Below are positions 56,020 to 64,000 of a DNA stretch of 64,000 nt, piece by piece. The notes under the pieces are model-generated. The model saw nothing but the letters and a program-made list of their open reading frames with translations, had not been told where the DNA came from and made no database searches. A program made the position numbers and the translations under genes. The stretch lies in the NCBI RefSeq assembly GCF_028476545.1, contig NW_026732364.1:287001-351000 (forward strand), read 5' to 3'. The first letter of the stretch is position 1. Each line of letters opens with the position of its first letter. Source of the stretch: Physella acuta. Its lineage: Eukaryota; Mollusca; Gastropoda; Physidae.

Positions 56020-56335
56020 ACTTCTTCTTACTTCTTCTTTTTCGTTCTTAATTGTAATATTGACATTTGTACAATAAATAACTTAATAATAAAAAAAAAA
56101 ATTGTAATGTTGGAAGTGATTCCCTCCAACACAATTAAGTATACATGTCAACTGACTCCGATTTCAGCCTGCTTTTCTTTTTGGATTTGCTTCCATAGCC
56201 TTTGTCCAACCAAGAACAAACTACAAGGCAGCAGTTGTTTGATTTCGGAGTTTTCTCTCCTAGAAGAGTGGCTGTCCCCAGCTAACGAGCCTCATCTGCC
56301 CTAGGTCTAGGACTCAGGACTTTAACGTTTAGCAA
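56020..56335 (-). mobile_element. tRNA-derived SINE, family 2, near full length
   Basis: From the 3' tail 'cttcttctttttcgttctta' through 'ttggaagtgattccctccaa', 'gactccgatttcagcctgct', 'tagaagagtggctgtcccca' to a worn head at 56300-56335. A ~40 bp stretch with an A run interrupts the tail at about 56060-56100. Confidence 0.75.
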
Positions 56336-56689
56336 CCCGACAAAGAGCAAATAAACACATCTAAACCCTAATTTTTAAAAACTTTGATGTTTGTACAGAG
56401 AGGTGACCGATCAAATCCAATACGATTTTTTAAGTTAATTAGTTAATTAGTTGCTCTGTAATTATTTGTATCCTAAGACTATCTAATATGAAGATTAAAA
56501 CTCCTCAAAGAATGAAAACAAAATCTCTTGCAGCGCTTTTAACTCAGAAGCAATTTTTTAAAATAGTTAAGTAAAAGTTGAATTGGTCCGAGTATTATTA
56601 TTTTAATATTTTGTTTACTTTTTGTTTTCAACTGTAGTAGACTGTAGCATCGCAGTGTGTGTGTTTAGTATGCTGAGTTAATTACTTAA
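56336..56689. other. unique sequence, no gene seen
   Basis: Nothing recognised. Confidence 0.5.
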
Positions 56690-57370
56690 TTCATCATATG
56701 ACTTAAGGTCCGCATCTGACTTTAGCTCTGCATTTGACTTTAGCTCCGCATTTGACTTAAGCTCCAAATCTGACACAAGCTCCGCATCTGAATTTAGCTC
56801 CACATCTTATTTAAAACCACACCTAATTTTTGGCTTTACACCTGACGTAAGCTGCACACTGACTTAAGCTGCACATCTGCCTTAAGCTCCACATCTGCCT
56901 TAAGCTATACATCTGTCTTAAGCTCCGCATCTGCCTTAAGCTATAAATCTGTCTTAAGCTCCGCATCTGTCTTAAGCTATACATCTGTCTTAAGCTCCGC
57001 ATCTGCCTTAAGCTATACATCTGTCTTAATCTCCACATCTGCCTTAAGCTATACATCTGACTTAAGCTCCGCATCTGCCTTAAGCTATACATCTGTCTTA
57101 AGCTCCACATCTGCCTTAAGCTATATATCTGTCTTAAGCTCCGCATCTGCCTTAAGCTATACATCTGTCTTAAGCTCCACATCTGTCTTAAGCTATACAT
57201 CTGTCTTAAGCTCCACATCTGCCTTAAGCTATATATCTGTCTTAAGCTCCGCATCTGCCTTAAGCTATACATCTGTCTTAAGCTCCACATCTGCCTTAAG
57301 CTCCACATCTGCCTTAAGCTCCACATCTGCCTTAAGCTCCACATCTGCCTTAAGCTCCACCTCTCCCTTA
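56690..57370. repeat. 18 bp minisatellite with 36 bp higher-order unit
   Basis: Two 18 bp units, 'cttaagctccacatctgc' and 'cttaagctatacatctgt', mostly alternate from 56870 to 57290; the right end (57285-57360) returns to single units. The minus-strand frame of SLRQMW/SLRQMY repeats follows from the unit length. Confidence 0.94.
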
Positions 57371-57579
57371 ACCTGAAAGCTCCATCACTCTTGAGCTTGT
57401 CTCCCCCACGGAGCCCCAACATGGCCCCGACTGTCAACAAGCAGACAGGAAGTCACAAACAAAGAACGTCCGCCTGACACGAGGAACCTGTTCGTCTGCC
57501 GTGCAGGCGACGGACCCGGGTCTGGAACTGCACACGGCACCATCATGCTGGCACCTGGGGATGTTGCCGACCCTCAGGT

Positions 57580-57845
57580 GGGAAAGGTCCTCAGGTGAGA
57601 TGGGTCCTCAGGTGAGGAGGGTGTCAGGTCCTCAGGTCCTTAGGTGAGGAGGGCCCATAGGTAAGGAGGTTCTTCTGGTGAGGAGTGTCCTCAGGTCCTC
57701 AGGTGAGGAGGGTCCTCAGGTGAGGAGGGTCCTCAGGTGAGGAGGGTCCTCAGGTGAGAAGGGTCCTTAGGTGAGGATGGTCCCCAGGTGAGGAGGGTCC
57801 TCAGGTGAGGAGGGTCCTCAGGTGAGAATGGTCCTAGATGAGCAA
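57580..57845. repeat. 18 bp minisatellite, about 14 copies
   Basis: Unit 'ggtcctcaggtgaggagg'; one early unit reads 'gtcctcaggtccttaggt'. Confidence 0.9.
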
Positions 57846-57904
57846 GAGAAAGGGAAACCAAGAAAGGTATCCTCCACACCTGAGGACCTTGCTCATCTAG
57901 GACC
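57830..57904. repeat. perfect 17 bp inverted repeat at the array's right edge
   Basis: ggtcctagatgagcaag at 57830-57846 and its exact reverse complement at 57888-57904, 41 bp apart. Beyond the right arm 'tcctgaggaccctcctcac' is array sequence in reverse, so the array itself has been partly inverted. Confidence 0.88.
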
Positions 57905-58324
57905 CTCCTCTCCTGAGGACCCTCCTCACATGTTTCCCTTTCCCTTTGATGCTGAACCTGTTAGCTACTGCCCCTGCACTTAACGCGCACATAAACAGAT
58001 ATTTCAATTATCCTTTCATACCCGTTTTTTTTTTACTGCAATGGTGTTGTAACTAATGCTAATGCAGGCCTCCAGAATGTGAACAACTACATCAGCGTTT
58101 GTTAACGTGTAAGACAATATACACAACTTTTTAAAAACAAAATTGTTATGGATATTACATTTTTTCAAGCAAATTCCTTTGAGAACGGGTTGAAGCTGAC
58201 CGGTGTTCTCTCATGTACAATTTTATATTAAAAAAAAATAAACTATGACTTTTATTTCTGCTTTTTCATTTAGTTATTTTTTCAATGTGATTTAAAGTTA
58301 ATTTACCGAACCTGACTATGTATG
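57905..58324. other. unique sequence, no gene seen
   Basis: Nothing recognised beyond the reversed array end at 57905-57930. Confidence 0.5.
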
Positions 58325-58548
58325 AAAAAAGGTGAAGTAGAGTTAATCTATTTACGTGACCTTGGAATATGAAGGGATAACGGGTTCAGCGCGATGGCCA
58401 GCCCATTTTCCTTCCCTAGCGTGAGTCAGGTATCCATTAGAGCTGGGTGGACTCAGGGACCTTCACTGGACTCAAGTACGGGATCCAAACTAGAGACTTT
58501 CGGGTTAGTAGTCGTGCGCTCTACCACCCGACCACCTTTTCCTCCAAT
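58325..58548 (-). mobile_element. tRNA-derived SINE, family 1, reversed
   Basis: 'gcgtgagtcaggtatccatt', 'gctgggtggactcagggacc', 'gatccaaactagagactttc' and 'cgctctaccacccgaccacc'. Nearly full length. Confidence 0.75.
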
Positions 58549-59825
58549 TTTATACATTGTAATCTAAGTTTGACACCTCCGGAATTACGCCGGAATATCA
58601 GTTTAAGACATGAGAACATCAAATATTCCCATGCACTACATTTGCTTATCCTTCTTTAAACTTCTGTGCTCTGTTTCACTGACCCGCTAAGATCAAAATG
58701 ACCTTAACATTTAACTCCAAAACTCTTTTGGTAGAAGCATCCATTTGGACCTAGCGACCCGGCATATCATTCCATGGATGCATTCCTTCCACAAACTACA
58801 ATAGCGTGCGGCTAGACCATATAATGGGTTTTTGAAAAAACTCCAACTTGACTCTCTCCGCATGAAATACGTTACACTGCCTTCACCCCTGCGACCTGTG
58901 TAGTATACACGTCTAGTAAAAAACAACTTTGTCATAAGTTAATTTTATCAGAACATGTAGAAGGGAGCCTAATCACTTATAGCGAAGTTTATTTTTATTT
59001 TCTAGACAAGTATAGTATACTTGTCGCAAGTGTAAACGCGGTGTTAGAGATACATTTAAAGCACAAAAAATAAATAAAAATAAAGCTCAGCTCACTTTAT
59101 CATTAGTTCAAACATTGCTGCACGTATATATGTAAACATGTATGTCTGCACCGGTGCTATTCTAAAATATATGAGTACAATTATAACAGGAACACAGTCA
59201 ACTAGAAAGCTGAGCTTTGTTTGATGTTGACTGAGTTTTTCTTTCATCGTTCTTCACAAGTTTTTTTATTTTCTAAAACTTTTAATGTTATCTTCTTTCT
59301 TACTGTGCCTCTGAAGATGTAATTTTTTAAAAAATGTGTATGTTATTTTGTTAGTTTTAGTAGTTAAAAAAACAATTTGTTTTAGTAAGGTCTTTTTTTT
59401 TAATGGTTTGTTAAATAAATACACCTGAGCGGACGTGAGTATATATTCATCAGAGATTATAATCTAGGATTTTTAAATATTTTACTATTACATAATTTAA
59501 TTCAATATATACTTTTTTGAACAAAAATTAGAATACTACTTTACATTAAATGTCTCTTAATTAAGAAGGCTATAAGAGTAATTTTATTTTCAAAAAGTGG
59601 ACTGAAAATATCGAGTATAAATCCGTGTTCAAGTTATTCCAATAACCTAGTTTATCCAATAATTTCATGGAATTCAGTCCCGTTTAGAAGACAATAAACT
59701 TACGGCCTTACTTTATCAAGCTCTCTTTTACTCCGTTTAAATTAAATGTAACCAATATTTTCCAATAATTCTGTCCTGTTAAAACCCAAACTATTAACGT
59801 CCTTATTTCATAGAACATTTATACA
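58549..59825. other. unique AT-rich sequence, no gene seen
   Basis: About 1.3 kb with no recognised element. Confidence 0.5.
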
Positions 59826-60390
59826 CCAACTTTACTCTATTAATTTCCTGAGTTTAACCAATATTTTCCTACAATTCCTTTATGTCAGCAACAAACTACA
59901 TTAATACACCAACTCTACTCCACAAATGTCCAGAGTTTAACCAATATTTTCCTACAATTCCTTTATGTCAGCAACAAACTATATTAATACACCAACTCTA
60001 CTCCACAAATGTCCTGAGTTTAACCAATATTTTCCTACAATTCTTTTATGTCAGCAACAAACTACATTAATGCACCAACTCTACTCCACAAATGTCCTGA
60101 GTTTAACCAATATTTTCCTACAATTCCGCCTTGTTCACAAGACATCTGTAGTTATACACCAACTCTACTCCACACATGTCCAGATTTTAACCAATATTTT
60201 TCTACAATTCCTTAATGTCAGCAACGAACTATATTAATACACCAACTCTACTCCACAAATGTCCTGAGTTTAACCAATATTTTCCTACAATTCCGCCTCG
60301 TTCACAAGACATCTGTAGTTATACACCAACTCTACTCCACTAATGTCCTGAGTTTAATCAATATTTTCGTACAATTCCGCCTCGTTCACA
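59826..60390. repeat. ~83 bp minisatellite, about 7 copies, two unit types
   Basis: Shared core 'caccaactctactccacaaa' with 'gtttaaccaatattttccta'. The linker is either 'tatgtcagcaacaaactac' or 'cgttcacaagacatctgtag'; both alternate in the right half. Confidence 0.92.
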
Positions 60391-61029
60391 ACACAACAAT
60401 CTCCTAGCGTCGCTCACCCTTCGCCGAAATAAAAAAAAAAAAAAATTCCCCAAAACTCACCCCTGCATGCCGCCGTTAAGTGCCAGAGAGCACCCCCCCC
60501 CCCTGTAGAAAATGAGTACCGAATGAAGCGAGTGAATTCTGATCCCTCTCATCTCCCCTTCTCCCCCTCACTTATTTTCTTTCACTTATATTTTTTTTTA
60601 ATATGCGCTGCTGCCGAACAGTTCCAGAAGATTCTCTCTACCATGTTGTGGGTACCACAGGTGGTCCGGGTGTGTAAACAGCGGTGCTCTGTCTGAGGGT
60701 TCCTCTCGCAACTAAGACGAGCATTGAACACACGTGCGAACTAGGGGAGGTATGGGAGAAGGGGGGGGGGTTGCTTTACACTTGAATGAAAGATGTGAAC
60801 ATCTTTATAACGTCAATATATCATAGAGTTTAAGAAGTTGTAAGGACGTTAAAGTTTTAGTTTTTTTAAAAATACATTTTTGTTTTTATTAAACGTGGAA
60901 ACTAAGAAAATCACTGTTGAAAATTAAAAAATAAATAAAAAATTCTTGGATGTAAAATTTAAGTATTAGAAAATAAGTAAAAAAAAATTAAAATTGTATT
61001 TTAAAGCTCATTGCAGACTTGTGTTATAT
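60391..61029. other. unique sequence, no gene seen
   Basis: 60600-60740 is GC-richer. G run at about 60762-60771. Confidence 0.5.
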
Positions 61030-61192
61030 ATGACTTCCCACTTGTGTGTGTGTGAGTGTTTTGTGCGTATGTGTGTTTGTGTGTGTATGTAGGTGTGTGT
61101 GAGTATGTTTGCTTGTGTGTGTGTGAGAGTATGTTTGTTTGTGTGTGTGTGTGAGTATGTTTGTTTGTGTGTGTGTGTGTGTGCTCGCATTC
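61030..61192. repeat. (GT)n-rich repeat
   Basis: Units of 'gtgtgtgtgagtatgtttgt'. Confidence 0.92.
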
Positions 61193-61244
61193 TTCTGAAG
61201 CGACTGCGAAGTGCAACCGGTTAGTCCAGTCGTTCACTCACTAG

Positions 61245-61692
61245 TTCGTAGCAGATAGCAGGGTCACCAAATAGCCCAGCTGGTAGCAGATGTAGCAGAT
61301 ATCCTAGCTGGTAGCAGATGTAGCAGATATCCTAGCTGGTAGCAGATGTAGCAGATATCCTAGCTGGTAGCAGATGTAGCAGATATCCTAGCTGGTAGCA
61401 GATGTAGCAGATATCCTAGCTGGTAGCAGATGTAGCAGATATCCTAGCTGGTAGCAGATAGCAGGGTCACCAAATAGCCCAGCTGGTAGCAGATGTAGCA
61501 GATATCCTAGCTGGTAGCAGATGTAGCAGATATCCTAGCTGGTAGCAGATAGCAGGGTCACCAAATAGACCAGCTGGTAGCAGATGTAGCAGATATCCTA
61601 GCTGGTAGCAGATGTAGCAGATATCCTAGCTGGTAGCAGATAGCAGGGTCACCAAATAGACCAGCTGGTAGCAGGTAGCATCGTCCACGAGG
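61245..61692. repeat. 28 bp minisatellite with a second 'gcagggtcaccaaatag' unit
   Basis: Unit 'ctagctggtagcagatgtag' plus 'cagatatc'. At four places 'atagcagggtcaccaaatag' replaces the end of the unit, giving blocks of seven, three and three units. The reset motif also starts the array. Confidence 0.93.
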
Positions 61693-61729
61693 TAGCCTAC
61701 AAATGGGTAACTCAGTAGTGCGACATGTC

Positions 61730-61925
61730 ACAACGGTAAAGTTTCAATGGTAAAGTTTTTTTCGATAAAGTTTTAACTGTAAATTTTCAACGATAATGTT
61801 TTATCGGTTAAGTTTAAAAGGTAAAGTTTCAACGGTAAAATTTCAAGGATAAAGTTTCAACGGTACAGTTTTAACGGTAAAGTTTCACCAGTAAACTTTT
61901 AAAAATCACGTTTTTTTCGGTAAGA
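61730..61925. repeat. 14-15 bp minisatellite 'ggtaaagtttcaac'
   Basis: About 13 degenerate units. Confidence 0.88.
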
Positions 61926-62097
61926 TTTTGAAACACAATCTAACTCAAAGTTTTCAACCGTAAATCGCAGTCACGGCCTTGAACTTACCCCCCCCCCCCC
62001 TTCTCCCCACTCCCACCCTGGGGAGTACAAAATCTGCAGGGTTGAGTTCTGGCTGTGTAGGCCTAGATGTTGCGTGCGTTCCCTCTGTTTATTTTCA

Positions 62098-62105
62098 TGA
62101 CGTCA
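62098..62105. promoter_or_regulatory. perfect CRE (TGACGTCA)
   Basis: Palindromic CREB/ATF site in unique sequence, about 130 bp left of a homeodomain cluster. Confidence 0.3.
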
Positions 62106-62228
62106 GAACATGGCTGTCTTTAGTCACATCTACCTCGTGCCGGTAGCCTTTGTCGTCCGATACGGTTTTGGTTTAGCGTTAAGTCGATTTATGGCCGCGG
62201 GTTAACTGCCCCTCGACACGCTCCGATT

Positions 62229-62265
62229 TAATCCTGGATTAGGGTTTATAATCTGCGTTGGATTA
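62229..62265. promoter_or_regulatory. cluster of four K50-homeodomain-type sites
   Basis: taatcc 62229-62234, ggatta 62236-62241, taatc 62249-62253, ggatta 62260-62265. Otx/Bicoid/Gsc-type proteins bind TAATCC. The adjoining 'tttatggccgcggg' is a possible Hox/Cdx site. Four cores in 37 bp of non-repetitive DNA is unusual for this window; enhancer function is inference. Confidence 0.3.
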
Positions 62266-62612
62266 TATTCTCGGGTGTCCTGGTTACATACATACACATA
62301 TACATTCATTTTGACTATATACATACCATTACCATACATTTATGTAAAAAAACAAACAAAAAATTACACATAATGTTGCGGGTAGACGCATATCTAATTA
62401 CGTAGGTGCCCATATAATCACGATAACTAAAAATGGTTACCCATGTGTCTATACGCATGGATGATTATAGAAAGGTTTCTTTCCGATAATTTTTTTTCTG
62501 GGGAAGAGGAGGGGGGGTGCTTGAAGCACCCGGAGAAAGGGGTAGAACGTAATAAAGTAGGGCTAGATCTATATATTTAATGTTTTCTATTGTGTGAAAC
62601 AGAATATAGTTT

Positions 62613-62641
62613 GATACAAACACACACACACACACATAGAT

Positions 62642-62712
<71 letters not shown>

Positions 62713-63200
62713 AACACACACACACATACACATACATAAACATTTAAACACAGGCCATTAAAATTCACACTAACACAAACACAATTACCCATACACATAA
62801 ACAAACACCCACACCCAGATTGCGCGCACACACACGTTCACCAAACATTCATACACACACAGACACACACACACACAGACACACACACACAGACACACAA
62901 ACACAGACGCACACACATTCACGCACACACACAATAACACGCATGCATATACACACACAGAAACACGTAAACACGGGCCAATAAAAATGCACACCAACAC
63001 AAACACAATTAACCATACACGTAAACAAACACCCACGCAAAGATCGTGCACACACACACACACGTTCACCAAACATTCATACGCCTAAACATACACACAC
63101 TGACACACACACACACACAGATACACACAGACACGCATATAGACGTACACACAGACACACACACAGACACACACACATACAAACACACACACACCACGCA
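62613..63200. repeat. (CA)n/(GA)n-rich block with a 228 bp internal duplication
   Basis: (CA)n, then (GA)n at 62640-62708, then (CA)-rich DNA. The stretch with 'aacacaattacccatacaca' and 'cgttcaccaaacattcata' at 62735-62850 recurs at about 62963-63080 with roughly 10% differences. Confidence 0.9.
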
Positions 63201-63540
63201 CAACCTAATGTTTTGAGTGACGTCTTGTTTACACCCAACCCTGATTACATTATAAACCCCCACCCCTCACCCCCTCCCCAGATCAAATTAAACCCGTAGA
63301 CTTCCAGCCCTACACCCACCCCCCTCCACCCCTAACCGGCACCAGCCCACAATTGGTACACCGGTACAGTCTCCACCCTCGGCCATGTGCAATAAACACG
63401 TGATCACCGGCGCTTTATTTATTTATTTATATCCTTATTACACCCCCACCCCCACCCGCCAACCGCTACCCCAGTCTTATCCCGCCATCTCCAACGGTCT
63501 ATCCCCGTGGATATCTTCCGATCTACCCTTTGATCCCTGA
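63201..63540. other. unique C-rich sequence, no gene seen
   Basis: Nothing recognised. Confidence 0.5.
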
Positions 63541-63546
63541 GTCACC

Positions 63547-63600
63547 TTAATCACCGTGGATGATTAATCCATAAAAACAACGGCGTGGATCGGTTAATGG
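63547..63600. promoter_or_regulatory. homeodomain-type site cluster
   Basis: ttaatcacc at 63547, gattaatcc at 63562-63570 and ttaatgg at 63594-63600, with 'ccataaaa' (Hox-like) between. Non-repetitive surroundings. Confidence 0.25.
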
Positions 63601-63749
63601 TGATCTCGATCCTGGCTCTGTAGGGCTGGGAACCAGAGACCCAAGCGGCGCGGACGTACGAGAGGTACTGTAAGATAGGTCTAGGGACTGTCAAGCTTCC
63701 AATTGTAATGTGGAGGGGGATATCGTCAAGTTAATAATTGTGTCGCACG

Positions 63750-63755
<6 letters not shown>

Positions 63756-63843
<88 letters not shown>
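63756..63843. repeat. (TA)n microsatellite
   Basis: About 44 uninterrupted TA units followed by a short GT-rich run. Confidence 0.98.
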
Positions 63844-63846
<3 letters not shown>

Positions 63847-64000
63847 TGTGTGTGGGTGTGTATGTGTGTGTTGCTTACCCATGTTCCGCTACTTCATTAA
63901 AAATAATTTAGGAGACAGCACAAACACATCGCTCAGGCTAAGTTTAAAATAAAATTATTGTAGAATTGAACAGTTGTCCTTAATTACACAAAGCAAAAGA

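Noticed and set aside
56823-57440. 205-codon minus-strand frame with SLRQMW repeats
   Set aside because: 18 bp minisatellite in frame; no start context or domain.

Overview
This window looks like intergenic and intronic DNA from an animal nuclear genome, most likely a mollusc and perhaps a gastropod. That is an inference from the mix of tRNA-derived SINEs, an RTE-type LINE end, hAT elements, abundant (TA)n tracts and minisatellites; no host gene pins down the species. Most open frames are by-products of tandem repeats. I see no bacterial genes, no CRISPR array, no rRNA, no intact tRNA gene, and no LTR or virus-like element.

Layout. 1-3.98 kb is AT-rich and mostly unique, with one short hAT-like MITE and a composite ETS/CRE site. 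3,982-12,395 (copy A) and 13,957-22,345 (copy B) are a tandem pair of about 8.4 kb duplicons. They share SINEs, MITEs and promoter-like blocks, but differ in five minisatellites, in an 84 bp palindromic insertion and in a block of about 0.9 kb. Inside them lies a 524 bp stretch with no difference at all between copies, within sequence that otherwise differs by roughly 5-10%. A 285 bp open frame is also almost unchanged. The 1.56 kb spacer holds two diverged copies of an unnamed element, one ending exactly at the start of copy B.

22.3-30 kb holds a 32 bp minisatellite, a MITE with a perfect 8 bp target duplication, a 5'-truncated LINE (220-codon reverse-transcriptase tail) between (TA)n tracts, SINEs with target duplications, and a 1.79 kb hAT transposon with a perfect 8 bp target duplication and a decayed transposase. 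30.3-35.4 kb has the only host-gene signal I can support: a CpG-rich block with a possible non-coding first exon, then a small exon coding a start and signal peptide with a strong donor site. If real, that gene runs on the plus strand and the DNA to the right would be its introns.

35.4-64 kb is dominated by tandem repeats, including a 3.2 kb polypyrimidine satellite at 45.0-48.2 kb, (TA)n tracts up to about 280 bp, several SINEs and MITEs, two hairpin-forming elements, and three short clusters of homeodomain-type sites that could be enhancers.
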